Of a stretch of DNA of 64,000 nt, positions 17,918 through 26,829 are shown in pieces. Positions within the stretch are counted from its first letter, which is position 1. Each line of letters starts with the position of its first letter. The stretch lies in the NCBI RefSeq assembly GCF_020524325.1, contig NZ_JAIVKY010000002.1:527482-591481 (forward strand), written 5' to 3'. Origin of the DNA: Sutcliffiella horikoshii (GTDB lineage: Bacteria > Bacillota > Bacilli > Bacillales > Bacillaceae_I). The notes under the pieces are model-generated. The model did not search any database. It had not been told where the DNA came from and saw only the letters and a program-made list of their open reading frames with translations. The position numbers and the translations under genes are program-made.

Positions 17918-17947
17918 AAAGCAGACTGCTATTATCACAGTCTGCTC
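17918..17947 (-). terminator. Terminator after tpx
   Basis: AGCAGACTG and CAGTCTGCT stem with a 9-nt loop, followed by TTTATTTTTG on the minus strand. Confidence 0.82.
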
Positions 17948-17976
17948 GTCTTGGTGCGATTGGTTTGAGTAGGGTA

Positions 17977-18477
17977 TTATTCTGCAGATTTAATTGCTTC
18001 GATTGCCGCTTCGTAGTTAGGGTGGTCAGTACCTTCCCCTACGTATTCTACGTATGTTACTTTGTCGTTGGAGTCCACAACAAACGTGGAGCGAGCAAGT
18101 AGGCGTAGCTCTTGCATTAATACGCCGTAAGCTTCACCGAAAGAAGCGTCACGGTGGTCAGATACTACCTCAACGTTGTCAAGTCCACTAGCTGCACACC
18201 AGCGTTTTTGAGCGAAAGGCAAGTCCATGCTGACTGTAATAACTTTTACGTTATCAAGCTTCGCTGCCTCTTCGTTAAATTTGCGAGTTTGTTGATCGCA
18301 TACTCCTGTATCAATGGAAGGAACTACGCTGATTAGTTTCTTGAATCCTTTGTAGTTTTCCAATGTTACTGGAGATAGGTCATTTGCAAGAACGGAGAAG
18401 TTTGGAGCCTGGTCGCCCACTTTCACTTCGCTTCCGATTAGTGTCATTGGGTTGCCTTTAAATGTTACGTTTGCCAT
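17977..18477 (-). CDS. tpx: Thiol peroxidase Tpx
   Basis: Atypical 2-Cys peroxiredoxin of 166 residues that reduces hydroperoxides using thioredoxin. The peroxidatic cysteine is C60 in [14 protein letters not shown] and the resolving cysteine is C94 in [11 protein letters not shown], the exact positions of the Tpx family. ATG 18477 (MANVTFKGN) follows GGAGGG; the frame continues six codons further up without a better site. The 5' flank holds a tandem repeat array 140 bp before the start. Monocistronic, with its own terminator. Confidence 0.97.
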   Translation of the reverse strand: MANVTFKGNPMTLIGSEVKVGDQAPNFSVLANDLSPVTLENYKGFKKLISVVPSIDTGVCDQQTRKFNEEAAKLDNVKVITVSMDLPFAQKRWCAASGLDNVEVVSDHRDASFGEAYGVLMQELRLLARSTFVVDSNDKVTYVEYVGEGTDHPNYEAAIEAIKSAE

Positions 18478-18617
18478 GATAATTTCCCTCCTCAAATTGT
18501 ATGTACACTTGTAATAATAGCTATGTTTTGGAAGTTTTGCAATTAATCAAACTTTGTTGGTGAGTAGGAGGGAGTGGCGTTTTCTTACATGAAGTAGAAG
18601 TTGTCGAAAAGTGTAGA

Positions 18618-18730
18618 TTTCTTGATATATCGTGGAATTTCTTGATATCCATCTTGTTTTTCTTGATATATTGCGAAATTTCTTGATATCCACCCTTAAT
18701 TTCTTGATATATCGCAAAATTTCTTGATAT
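18618..18730. repeat. Six-unit array, alternating 20/21-bp spacing
   Basis: TTTCTTGATAT occurs at 18618, 18638, 18659, 18679, 18700 and 18720 (steps 20, 21, 20, 21, 20). Odd units continue as an ATATCG-like sequence and even units as a TCCA/TCCGG-like sequence, giving a 41-bp dimer. It lies between the ytfJ terminator and tpx. Confidence 0.92.
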
Positions 18731-18784
18731 CCGGCATAACCGCCCTTCCTCCCCTATCCTCCCCTCCACTCGTAGCAATAAAAA

Positions 18785-18809
18785 AAGCCAACTGCAGCGC
18801 AGCCGGCGA
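18785..18809 (-). terminator. Terminator after ytfJ
   Basis: GCCAACTGCA, loop GCG and CAGCCGGC form a stem; on the minus strand seven T follow. It lies immediately beyond the ytfJ stop. Confidence 0.75.
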
Positions 18810-18811
18810 TT

Positions 18812-19297
18812 TTAGAAGTCCAAATCCTGCTTATGGTCATTATAGGATGAATGATCTGAGTGATTTGATCTATTATTATTTTTATTATTATTCAGCATAT
18901 GCTGTACTTTCTCGACTGCCTGAGGTGCAAGGTCCAGAAGTCTTTCATAAATACTGGTGCTTTCATCAAGATGCAACATTTTTACTCCTTGTGAATTGAC
19001 AATCAAAAAGGCGATTGGAGTGATGGACACGCCACCTCCACTACCTCCGCCAAACGGAAGCTTATGCCCTTGGTTTTGGTTATTGCCACCGCCATCATGC
19101 CTCTCAGGTCCTGAAGCGCTCCCGCCTTGGAACTCACTTCCTCCTGCTGCAAACCCGAAGCCGACTTTGGAAACAGTCAAAATGACACTTCCGTCCGGTG
19201 TTTCTACCGGATCACCAATGATCGTATTAACATCAATCATATCTTTTAAATTTTCCATCGCTGTTGTCATTAGACTCTTAATTGGGTGTTCAGACAT
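18812..19297 (-). CDS. ytfJ: GerW family sporulation protein YtfJ
   Basis: A 161-residue GerW/YtfJ protein, which in B. subtilis is made in the forespore and needed for normal germination responses. The start MSEHPIKSLMTTAMENLKDM and the core IGDPVETPDGSVILTVSKV (about residues 30-50) are diagnostic. A Gly/Asn-rich linker (about 56-85) and the strand ITPIAFLIVNSQG follow. The Asn/Asp/Ser-rich tail (NNNKNNNRSNHSDHSSYND) is low complexity. It follows ytfI by 20 bp and shares its transcript. Confidence 0.92.
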   Translation of the reverse strand: MSEHPIKSLMTTAMENLKDMIDVNTIIGDPVETPDGSVILTVSKVGFGFAAGGSEFQGGSASGPERHDGGGNNQNQGHKLPFGGGSGGGVSITPIAFLIVNSQGVKMLHLDESTSIYERLLDLAPQAVEKVQHMLNNNKNNNRSNHSDHSSYNDHKQDLDF

Positions 19298-19317
19298 ATT
19301 AATCCTCCTTATTGCTG

Positions 19318-20019
19318 TTACATGGATTTGTGATTTTCCTCTTTGGACAACACGGATAAAGGACGGGTTTTAAACTTAGGTCTACCGCCCTTCCAATATT
19401 TAACGATTCTTATTCCTGCCAACATAGCATACCCGATTCGAAAACGAATCATACACTTAAACATGGTTTGGGATACAGCGAATTGGAAATAGGGGGTGAT
19501 GGAGAGTTCCGGTTGAGCACGGAAGTCTGTATAATTGCTTAAAAAACCAACAACTCCCCCTTTAATCGACCACCCTGCACCAACAACCATTCCAGTTTGG
19601 GCAGCATCCCCGAGTCCTATATTGCTATGCCACTCCAGATGACTCACTTCTACTCTAGAAAGCAATCTCCTAACTATTTCATGCATCCCGACAACATGAC
19701 GCACCAGTTCATATGTATCTTCAAAACTCTGCCATATCTCTTTTGGAGAAAAATCTTTCTCTTTTTGTTTACCTTGAGAAGGATCTCCGCCCCCAACCTT
19801 GGTTTTTTCCTCGACATGAATGGATGCTGTGTCTTTATCTACACTGATCAATGGAACATCAATGGTGTACCGCAGCAACCCGTACCATGCACTTAGTTTC
19901 ACTGTCATCTGATCATTATCTTGTTGATGATGGTAGTAAAAATGGATGGTAATTTTAGTGACGAGAACCATGATTAAGAGAAGAATTATGATGGCAAAGA
20001 TTATAATGGCCCAAATCAC
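19318..20019 (-). CDS. ytfI: DUF2953 membrane-anchored protein YtfI
   Basis: A 233-residue protein with one N-terminal membrane helix (about residues 2-22) and a soluble beta-rich DUF2953 domain, with SWHSNIGLGDA-type features near LEWHSNIGLGDAAQTG and VVGAGWSIKGGVVGF. It is paired with ytfJ in Bacillaceae and thought to be forespore-expressed; molecular role unknown. GTG 20019 is chosen because GAAAGGGTG precedes it and homologues start at the helix. The longer frame from 20061 runs into the preceding terminator. Confidence 0.8.
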   Translation of the reverse strand: MIWAIIIFAIIILLLIMVLVTKITIHFYYHHQQDNDQMTVKLSAWYGLLRYTIDVPLISVDKDTASIHVEEKTKVGGGDPSQGKQKEKDFSPKEIWQSFEDTYELVRHVVGMHEIVRRLLSRVEVSHLEWHSNIGLGDAAQTGMVVGAGWSIKGGVVGFLSNYTDFRAQPELSITPYFQFAVSQTMFKCMIRFRIGYAMLAGIRIVKYWKGGRPKFKTRPLSVLSKEENHKSM

Positions 20020-20065
20020 ACTTTCACACCCTTTCTCCCCCCTTCCATTATCTCCTAGCACAAAA

Positions 20066-20104
20066 AAAATAAACCTAAAGTCACGATGGACTTCAGGTTT
20101 ATTA
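20066..20104 (-). terminator. Terminator after yteJ
   Basis: AATAAACCTGAAGTC and GACTTTAGGTTTATT form a long stem with eight T after it on the minus strand. It separates the sppA-yteJ transcript from ytfI-ytfJ. Confidence 0.88.
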
Positions 20105-20105
20105 C

Positions 20106-20651
20106 TTATTTTTCATGAACCACTGTTGTGTCTGCAATAAAGTCGTGCACGCCTTGCTTTTTGCTCGTAAAAGCCGCAACAAGAAATACGATATAGGTGA
20201 TAGGTGCATAAACTAAAGCAATATAACGCCCGACACCTTCTCTAAAGAGGATGGTTTTCCATGAAAGATCATTAGCTTTAAGATCTACCACTCGTAAACC
20301 AAACACCATCTTCCCTAAAGTCTGGTTAAAATACTTCGTCATCAGAATGAAGTATCCATATAGCACAATGGTTGTGGCAATGGTTGCAGGTGAGAACATG
20401 AAGCTTTGACTAGTCGATATCCCTGTTATTCTGAATATCGGATTTATCACGATAGCTCCAATGCTCCAAATGATTAATAGATCTAATAGAAATGCCCAAA
20501 GTCTCATCCAAAACCCCGCATAGCGATATTCGGTGACCGCTACTTCCTTCACAGGCAACACCGTATCATTGCTGACTCTATCTTCCACTACGTTCACGTC
20601 TTCATGTTCTACGTTCTCGTTTGTATATTCGCTATTCTGCTCATCTCTCAT
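20106..20651 (-). CDS. yteJ: RDD family membrane protein YteJ
   Basis: A 181-residue protein. A ~45-residue acidic cytoplasmic N-terminus leads into an RDD domain with three or four membrane segments. The RDD signature appears as AGFWMRLWAFLLDLLII (about 46-62), and the second motif as NQTLGKMVFGLRVVD (about 108-122). In B. subtilis YteJ works with SppA in resistance to lantibiotics and inhibits SppA; that pairing is consistent with the 11-bp gap after sppA here. Confidence 0.9.
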   Translation of the reverse strand: MRDEQNSEYTNENVEHEDVNVVEDRVSNDTVLPVKEVAVTEYRYAGFWMRLWAFLLDLLIIWSIGAIVINPIFRITGISTSQSFMFSPATIATTIVLYGYFILMTKYFNQTLGKMVFGLRVVDLKANDLSWKTILFREGVGRYIALVYAPITYIVFLVAAFTSKKQGVHDFIADTTVVHEK

Positions 20652-20662
20652 TTTTCTCCCTC

Positions 20663-21673
20663 CTACTCTGCATACAAGTACATTAGTCTTGGAGAATTAG
20701 GTTGATTGATAAGTTTTGCTAACATCTGCATTTCAGACTCTGGCTTTAATAGAGATTGAACATTCATGCTGAATAAGGAACCCCAGCCCAGGTTTTCTGT
20801 ATATTGAACAACTTGAACATTTCCCATATCATAATCTTTTTTCATTGCTTCAATAACATCCTCAAAATACCCCAGCTCGTCAACTATGTTGATGTCTTTG
20901 GCTTGTTGGCCATCATAGATTCTTCCGTCAGCAATTCTTCTGACCTCAGATTCATTCATGCCGCGGCCTTCCACAATAACTTCGACAAATTGATCATACA
21001 TATTGTCGACCATGGATTGAAGAATTTGACGTTCTTCTTCAGACATCTCTTTCGTAGGTGACATAATATCTTTATATGGCCCACTTTTAATGGTATCGAA
21101 TTTCACGCCATATTTTTCGGCAAGTTCACTGTAATTAATGCCTTGCATGATAACACCAATAGAACCAGTGATTGTCTCCGGTGAGGCGAAAATTTTGTTT
21201 GCCGGTGCTGCAATATAGTATCCACCCGATGCTGCCATAGAGCCCATAGAAATATAAATCGGCTTTTCCGTTTCTTCCTTAATTTCCACTAGTCTCTTAT
21301 GTATCTCGGCACTTTCTGATACACCGCCACCTGGTGTATTCACGCGAACGATAATTCCTTTTACACTATCATCCTCTTTTGCTTGATCTAGCATTCTTAG
21401 GAATTGTCGATGATTATATCCCGGAGATTGGAATACAGATGTTACATCGCTTCCTGTGTCCTGAATAACACCGTTAACTTCTAGAACTAGAATTTTTCGG
21501 TTTGGACTTCCGTCTTCCATTACTTCCTCAATAAATTCATCTTCCCCACCTAGAATATCTGAAAAAGAACCAGATGTGGAGCTTTCCGCAGGTTGTGTTG
21601 CAAAACTCGTGATTATCGACACAAACAATAATAATGCCGCGATACCTAACGCGGCCCAACGCTTTCCACTCAT
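20663..21673 (-). CDS. sppA: Signal peptide peptidase SppA
   Basis: A 336-residue membrane-bound serine protease that removes leftover signal peptides and helps in envelope stress. One N-terminal membrane helix (about residues 7-26) anchors an extracytoplasmic S49 domain. The catalytic Ser lies in GSMAASGGYYIAAPA and the general-base Lys in KSGPYKDIMSP, the dyad of Bacillus SppA. VNTPGGGVSESAEI is also conserved. It is the first gene of sppA-yteJ and divergent from the NAD kinase gene. Confidence 0.95.
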   Translation of the reverse strand: MSGKRWAALGIAALLLFVSIITSFATQPAESSTSGSFSDILGGEDEFIEEVMEDGSPNRKILVLEVNGVIQDTGSDVTSVFQSPGYNHRQFLRMLDQAKEDDSVKGIIVRVNTPGGGVSESAEIHKRLVEIKEETEKPIYISMGSMAASGGYYIAAPANKIFASPETITGSIGVIMQGINYSELAEKYGVKFDTIKSGPYKDIMSPTKEMSEEERQILQSMVDNMYDQFVEVIVEGRGMNESEVRRIADGRIYDGQQAKDINIVDELGYFEDVIEAMKKDYDMGNVQVVQYTENLGWGSLFSMNVQSLLKPESEMQMLAKLINQPNSPRLMYLYAE

Positions 21674-21849
21674 ATCTAAACCTCCTAGTTGTTCGTACAG
21701 TACCTATACGTTAAATCGTTTCAAAAAGTTTCATCAAAATGGTAAACTTATCACAATATAGAATTGTACTAAAATTTTTTCCAAAAGGATAATATTTTGG
21801 ATATTTTTTGTTTAAGTTCCATTTTTTATTATTAAAAGGAGGAAATATC

Positions 21850-22650
21850 ATGACAGAACGCCGTAAAATATTTTTCTTTTATAAAAGGGAAGAAGAGCTA
21901 GTTGAAAAAGTGGAAAAACTGGAGCAATTAGCGGTACAAAATAATTTTGAAATATTAAATGATCATCATCATGCCAACATTATCGTAGCAGTTGGAGGAG
22001 ATGGCACCTTCCTTCAAGCTGTTCAGAAAACAGGTTTCAAAGATGATTGCCTTTACGCAGGTATAAATACTGGTGAAACTTCCAGCTTTTATTGCGACTT
22101 TCATATCGATGATACAGAAAAAATGGTCGAAGCGATGACCTTTGAACAAATCGAGGTAAGAAAATACCCTACCCTTGAAGTAACCATTGACGGCACATCC
22201 ACCTTCCAATGTTTGAATGAGTGCTCCATCCGCTCCGCCATCATTAAAACATTTGCGATAGATGTTTACATAGATGAGCTGCACTTTGAAACATTCCGAG
22301 GAGATGGGATGATTGTGTCGACACCTACAGGCAGCACGGCTTACAATAAGTCAGTCCAGGGTGCTGTGGTTGATCCGATGCTCCCTTGCTTTCAGGTAAG
22401 TGAACTAGCTTCCATAAACAATAACAGCTATCGTACGCTTGGATCTCCGTTTATTATGGCAGGCGCTAGGAAGTTGACGTTAAAAGTAATTCAGGATGGA
22501 AATGATTATCCGACGATTGGGATTGATAATGAAGCACTTAGCATTAAGCATGTGGAGAGGTTGGATATACAGCTTACAGATAAGAAGATTAAGACTGTGA
22601 AGTTGAAGGATAATTCGTTTTGGGAGAAGGTTAAACGGACATTTTTATAA
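21850..22650 (+). CDS. ppnKB: NAD kinase (second paralogue, PpnKB type)
   Basis: A 266-residue NAD kinase making NADP from NAD with ATP. The GGDGTFLQA motif (about residues 50-58) is intact. NECSIRSA and the substrate loop GDGMIVSTPTGSTAYNKS follow. The position next to sppA and ytcJ corresponds to B. subtilis YtdI (PpnKB). ATG 21850 follows AGGAGGAAATATC; the in-frame ATG 42 bases further up lacks a site. The transcript ends at a strong hairpin. Confidence 0.95.
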   Translation: MTERRKIFFFYKREEELVEKVEKLEQLAVQNNFEILNDHHHANIIVAVGGDGTFLQAVQKTGFKDDCLYAGINTGETSSFYCDFHIDDTEKMVEAMTFEQIEVRKYPTLEVTIDGTSTFQCLNECSIRSAIIKTFAIDVYIDELHFETFRGDGMIVSTPTGSTAYNKSVQGAVVDPMLPCFQVSELASINNNSYRTLGSPFIMAGARKLTLKVIQDGNDYPTIGIDNEALSIKHVERLDIQLTDKKIKTVKLKDNSFWEKVKRTFL

Positions 22651-22674
22651 AATTCTAGCCCCTTAATTATCAAT

Positions 22675-22705
22675 GGACACCGCGGCTTAATCGCGGTGTC
22701 CTTTT
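22675..22705 (+). terminator. Terminator after NAD kinase
   Basis: GGACACCGCG, loop GCTTAAT and CGCGGTGTCC form a perfect 10-bp stem, followed by TTTTAG. Confidence 0.87.
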
Positions 22706-22735
22706 AGTAATTTTTTAGTGATTCTGTATAACTCC

Positions 22736-22861
22736 GCTGTTGATTTCCGCAAATGGCTTCGCTTTCCTAGGGGCGCTGCTGGAGCCTCCTCGCTTCGCTG
22801 CGGGGTCTCCACCTAGCGCTATCCCCCTCAGGAGTCTTCGCCTTTTGCTCCAATCAACAGC
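22736..22861 (+). repeat. Dispersed palindromic repeat, copy 4 (type A reference)
   Basis: Perfect 10-bp terminal arms GCTGTTGATT / AATCAACAGC. The type A body runs TCCGCAAATGGCTTCGC, GCTGGAGCCTCCTCG, GGGGTCTCCACCTAGCGC and AGGAGTCTTCGCC, 126 bp in all. It sits between the convergent NAD kinase and ytcJ genes. Confidence 0.92.
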
Positions 22862-22889
22862 TATAGAATATCATTTACTGTGGCTATTC

Positions 22890-24482
22890 TTAATCTCTTT
22901 CATACATCACCGTACCGTCGACGATTGTCTTTAGTACGTTTGCTTTTAGGATACCATCGTCTGTTGTTTGAAAAAGATCGGTATCAAGTACGGTGAAGTC
23001 GGCGTAGTATCCTTTTTCGATTAAGCCTTGTTTATGTTCTTCAGATATGGCTTGTGCGCTACCTTTTGTAAAGAGTCCGATTGCCTCATACATGGATAGA
23101 CGTTGTTCTGGTTGATAAACCGTTTTGTCTGTATCCCCAGGTGTTTGCCTCGTTACAGCAGCGTGTATTCCTAGAAGTGGATCTACCGGTTCTATCGGAG
23201 CATCCGATCCTCCTGCACATATCAAACCTTCCTCTAGAAGGGTTTTCCAAGCATAAGAATAGTTCAGTCTTTCTTCTCCCAATCGTTCAATAATCCACGG
23301 AAAGTCTGTTGCCACAAAGCGCGGCTGGATATCTAGAATAAGAGACAGTTTTTTTGCTCGATCAATAAGATCCTTCGTTAATATCTGAGCATGAATAAGC
23401 CTGTCTCTTTCTCCTTTTGGAGCAGGATACTTTTCAATGGCATCTAACATATATTCAAACGCAAGATCGCCTATTGTATGGACTGCAACCGTCATCCCGT
23501 AATCTCTCGCTTTTTTAACAAGCATGGCAAGCTGTTCTTGTGTATGAATGGCCACCCCGGATGTTTCAGGAGCATCATTATAAGGGCGACTTAAAAGAGC
23601 GGTCCTGCCTCCGAGTGCTCCATCCGCAAAGATCTTCATAGCACCAAGGGTAATGAAGCCTGTTGTTTCCTTAAATGTATGCCCTTCTTCGTGCATATCA
23701 TCCACTACTTCATGATGAACAAGCAAATGGGCACGATATTTTAACTTATCTCTTTCAATCACATTTTCAAATGCTCCAAATGTTTTCGTAAAACTGCCAT
23801 AATAACTTAGGTCTTCACTATGACTTCCTACCAACCCTAGGCGCAGGCAATCTTCAATAGAAGTTTTCAAAGCATGATACAAGTAGTTCTCACTCGCTTT
23901 TGGTATCTTCTTCTTTACTAATTCCTGTGCTTGGTCAAGTAAATATCCAGTCGGCTCGCCATCAATATCCTTTACAATGACTCCTCCTGGAGGGTTTTCT
24001 GTTTCTTTTGTAATACCTGCAAGTTCCAAAGCTTTACTGTTTACCAGTACGGCATGGCGACAAACTCTTGATAGAATCATGGGGTGAGATGAAGTGATTT
24101 CATCAAGCTCCGTTCTGTGGAAAATTTTGCGGTCGACAAAATTATTCTCATTCCATCCCTCACCGAAAATCCATTCTCCTTCAGGGGTTTCTCGTACTTT
24201 TTTTATTAATGCTTGTTTCACATCTTGGGGAGATGTGTAAGTGGATAGATCCAGTCGCAGTAATTTTTCTCCGTGGCCAATCAGGTGCATATGACTATCA
24301 GTAAAGCCAGGGTACATGACTGCCCCTTTTAGATCTTGCTTTTGTGCATGTTGGTATTTAGAGAGAAGATTGTCTTGAGTCCCTATGTCTTTTATGATTC
24401 CATCTTCCGTATAGACTGCTTCTACTTTTTCCATTTCTGCTCTCATTGTATAGATGGTTCCGCCGTACCAAATTTCTCCCAT
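22890..24482 (-). CDS. ytcJ: Amidohydrolase YtcJ
   Basis: A 530-residue metal-dependent amidohydrolase of the YtcJ group. Metal-binding HxH is in TDSHMHLIGHG near the N-terminus (about residues 62-72). Later histidines sit in MTVAVHTIGD and LIHAQIL, and the catalytic Asp region is CAGGSDAPIEP. The family hydrolyses diverse imides and amides, and the natural substrate is unknown. Full length. ATG 24482 with MGEIWYGGTIYTM is typical. It is on its own between a convergent kinase gene and the acyl-CoA ligase terminator. Confidence 0.9.
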   Translation of the reverse strand: MGEIWYGGTIYTMRAEMEKVEAVYTEDGIIKDIGTQDNLLSKYQHAQKQDLKGAVMYPGFTDSHMHLIGHGEKLLRLDLSTYTSPQDVKQALIKKVRETPEGEWIFGEGWNENNFVDRKIFHRTELDEITSSHPMILSRVCRHAVLVNSKALELAGITKETENPPGGVIVKDIDGEPTGYLLDQAQELVKKKIPKASENYLYHALKTSIEDCLRLGLVGSHSEDLSYYGSFTKTFGAFENVIERDKLKYRAHLLVHHEVVDDMHEEGHTFKETTGFITLGAMKIFADGALGGRTALLSRPYNDAPETSGVAIHTQEQLAMLVKKARDYGMTVAVHTIGDLAFEYMLDAIEKYPAPKGERDRLIHAQILTKDLIDRAKKLSLILDIQPRFVATDFPWIIERLGEERLNYSYAWKTLLEEGLICAGGSDAPIEPVDPLLGIHAAVTRQTPGDTDKTVYQPEQRLSMYEAIGLFTKGSAQAISEEHKQGLIEKGYYADFTVLDTDLFQTTDDGILKANVLKTIVDGTVMYERD

Positions 24483-24556
24483 GGTGATCTTTCTCCTTCA
24501 TTTTGTAAAATTACATTTAGATTATCATTTGTGAAGGCTAGGCACAAAAAAATTGC

Positions 24557-24613
24557 ATAAAAAAAGACAGTCTAGGTGTGGGTCAAGGAATCTGATCCCC
24601 ACCAGCCTGCCTT
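24557..24613 (-). terminator. Terminator after mbcS
   Basis: On the minus strand AAAGGCAGGCTGGTGGGG pairs imperfectly with CCCACACCTAGACTGTCTTT, followed by a T run. It is a long but clear hairpin. Confidence 0.75.
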
Positions 24614-24622
24614 TCCTTACAT

Positions 24623-26212
24623 TTAGGATTGAGCCGCTTGAGCCAATTCTTGCTGCCTTAGTTCTATTCTTCTTATTTTTCCAGAAGTAGTTTTCGGAAG
24701 CTCGGCCACGTACTCGATTTTTCGCGGGTACTTATATGGGGCCGTCAGTTCCTTGACATGCTCTTGAAGCAACTTAGTTACCTTATCTTCTTCCTGGTCT
24801 ACACCGTCCTGCAACACTACAAAGGCTTTAACGATGTTTCCTCTTATTTCATCAGGACTTGCTACTACCGCGCATTCACGCACCAACGGATGCTTTACCA
24901 ATGCATCTTCTACTTCAAACGGTCCAATGGTGTAGCCTGAGCTGATGATAATGTCATCACTTCTGCCCTCAAACCAAAAGTAACCGTCTTCGTCCTTTTT
25001 GGCTTTATCGCCTGTAATATAGTAGTCCCCTCTAAACTGTCTGGAAGTACGTTCAGGATCTTTGTAATAGTGCTTAAATAGTGCCGGCGTCTCTACATGT
25101 ACTGCTATGTCCCCGACTTCCCCCACTGCACATTCTTCAGCATCCTCATTGATAATTGTTACATGGTTTCCAGGTGTGGGTTTCCCCATGGACCCAGATT
25201 TAATTTCCATGCCTTTTAACACTCCAAGTAACAACGTGTTTTCCGTTTGACCATAACCGTCCCGGACATCAACTTGGAAATGTTTTCGGAAGGTGTCAAT
25301 TACCTCACGATTTAACGGCTCCCCGGCAGATACTGCACTGTGGAGATGTGGCAGCTGATAAGCGTTTAAGTTATCTACTTTCGCCATCAGACGGTATTCT
25401 GTTGGTGTGCAGCAAAGGACATTCACTTCATGTTTCTCCAAAAGCTTTAGATATGTGTTGGGATCGAACTTGCCATGATAAACAAATCCTGTTGCCCCAG
25501 AACCTAGTGTCGATAAGAATGGGCTCCATATCCACTTTTGCCATCCAGGACTTGCAGTTGCCCATACTACATCATTTTCTTCAATCCCAAGCCAGTTCTG
25601 AGAAGTCGTGCGGAGGTGCGCGTATGCCCATCCATGCGTGTGGACAACTCCCTTCGGATTACCTGTTGTACCTGATGTATAGGATAGAAAGGCCATGTCA
25701 TCACTTGAAGTGGTGGCAAAATCAAGTCGGTCTGATTGTTTTTCCATCGCTTCGTGCAAGTTTGTCCAGCCTTTTTCGGGTAGTCCCCCAACACTGAATC
25801 TTACCAGGTTGCCTACTTCCTCTAATTTATCTGCCTGTTCCACAAATGGTTGATATGTAATGATCCCTTTCACATCTCCGTGTTCGATTCGGTATGCAAG
25901 ATCTTTTTCTCTTAACATTTCAGAACATGGAATAACGACAATACCGGCTTTGAGTGCACCTAAATACACTTGATACGATTCTATAAGCCTTGGCATCATC
26001 ACAAGAACTACATCCCCTTTTTGCAGCCCTTCTGAAATTAAAGCGTTTCCAATTTTATTTGCAGCTTTCATTAATTGTTGATATGTTACTTGTTCCTTCT
26101 CCCCTTGCTCACTTTCCCAAATGAGTGCGAGCCTTTCACTGTCTTGTGCGTACTTTTCCACTTCTTCAACCAGATTGTACTTTGGCGGTGCTAAAAGTTC
26201 TTCTCTTTTCAT
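24623..26212 (-). CDS. mbcS: Acyl-CoA ligase, MbcS/YtcI type
   Basis: A 529-residue AMP-forming acyl-CoA synthetase. The AMP-binding P-loop is SYTSGTTGNPKGVVHTH (about residues 171-187), the adenine region DGYGQTEN and the hinge YFWFEGRSDDIIISSGY. The C-terminal catalytic lysine is in PKTTSGKIRRIE. By family it activates medium or branched short carboxylates such as 2-methylbutyrate or isobutyrate, which would feed branched-chain fatty acid synthesis. A 21-bp repeat array lies 119 bp upstream. Confidence 0.9.
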   Translation of the reverse strand: MKREELLAPPKYNLVEEVEKYAQDSERLALIWESEQGEKEQVTYQQLMKAANKIGNALISEGLQKGDVVLVMMPRLIESYQVYLGALKAGIVVIPCSEMLREKDLAYRIEHGDVKGIITYQPFVEQADKLEEVGNLVRFSVGGLPEKGWTNLHEAMEKQSDRLDFATTSSDDMAFLSYTSGTTGNPKGVVHTHGWAYAHLRTTSQNWLGIEENDVVWATASPGWQKWIWSPFLSTLGSGATGFVYHGKFDPNTYLKLLEKHEVNVLCCTPTEYRLMAKVDNLNAYQLPHLHSAVSAGEPLNREVIDTFRKHFQVDVRDGYGQTENTLLLGVLKGMEIKSGSMGKPTPGNHVTIINEDAEECAVGEVGDIAVHVETPALFKHYYKDPERTSRQFRGDYYITGDKAKKDEDGYFWFEGRSDDIIISSGYTIGPFEVEDALVKHPLVRECAVVASPDEIRGNIVKAFVVLQDGVDQEEDKVTKLLQEHVKELTAPYKYPRKIEYVAELPKTTSGKIRRIELRQQELAQAAQS

Positions 26213-26330
26213 ATGAAGTCATCCCCTTTGTAATAGTACTATCTCTATATTACAAAATTTTTTAAATAATTTGAATTATTTTGTGGAAATTTTCATTCTT
26301 TTTGGGGAAAAATGTTGGCGCTTGAGTAGA

Positions 26331-26520
26331 TGTCCGAAGATTTACGGAAGTTGACCGAAGTTTTGGCAAAGTTGACCAAAGATTTTCGAAAAGTGACCGA
26401 ACCAAATTTTCAAATGACCGAACCTACTGAAAAAGTTGACCAAACCTCTCCTTTAATTGGCCGAACCACATGTAAATACTACCATTATTTGACCGAACAA
26501 AGAAGAAAATTGACCAAACC
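26331..26520. repeat. Tandem array, mostly 21-bp period
   Basis: The core TGACCGAA / TGACCAAA has its CC at 26334 (first, degenerate), 26355, 26376, 26397, 26418, 26440, 26461, 26493 and 26514. Most steps are 21 bp (one 22, one 32 where a unit has decayed). It lies between the terminator of the 31-aa gene and mbcS. Confidence 0.85.
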
Positions 26521-26659
26521 AATTTACACAAAAAAAAATGAAGGCATTTTCTTAAAAAACACAGCAATTTTGTCACCAGTGCGGCATTCCACCGGTTGCT
26601 CATACTGATCCAACGCTATTGATACATCCTCGCCTTAATACATTTACTAATTTCACTAA

Positions 26660-26693
26660 TAAAACGCAAAAACACCTTCCCAAAAGAAGGTGC
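26660..26693 (-). terminator. Terminator after the 31-aa gene
   Basis: CACCTTC and GAAGGTG pair around CCAAAA; on the minus strand TTTTTGCGTTTT follows. Confidence 0.78.
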
Positions 26694-26704
26694 TCAAACA
26701 TTAT

Positions 26705-26800
26705 TTATTGCTCATTCGATTTAACCGCATGCTTTGGTTCGTTGCGGCGTTTTCTTCCTTGTTTCTTCTGTTGTTTTTCTACTTGATTTTGCTCCTTCAT
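26705..26800 (-). CDS. Very small basic protein (31 aa), unknown
   Basis: A 31-residue frame with ATG 26800, a near-perfect GGAGGTG site and a stop just before a strong terminator, so it reads as a complete transcription unit. The sequence MKEQNQVEKQQKKQGRK onward is Lys/Gln/Arg-rich and fully hydrophilic. It lies directly downstream of sspA but after that gene's terminator. It could be a small spore or nucleic-acid-binding protein; that is only composition-based inference. Confidence 0.65.
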   Translation of the reverse strand: MKEQNQVEKQQKKQGRKRRNEPKHAVKSNEQ

Positions 26801-26829
26801 AAAAAAGCACCTCCAAGATTAGAATAGAA

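Noticed and set aside
18521..18778. 85-residue minus-strand frame with Ile/Lys-rich repeats
   Set aside because: It is a translation of the 20/21-bp array, without a ribosome site.
26330..26608. 92-residue heptad-repeat protein read through the 26.3-kb array
   Set aside because: No ribosome binding site, and the repeat is the 21-bp DNA array; sister arrays with 20- and 52-bp periods cannot be coding.
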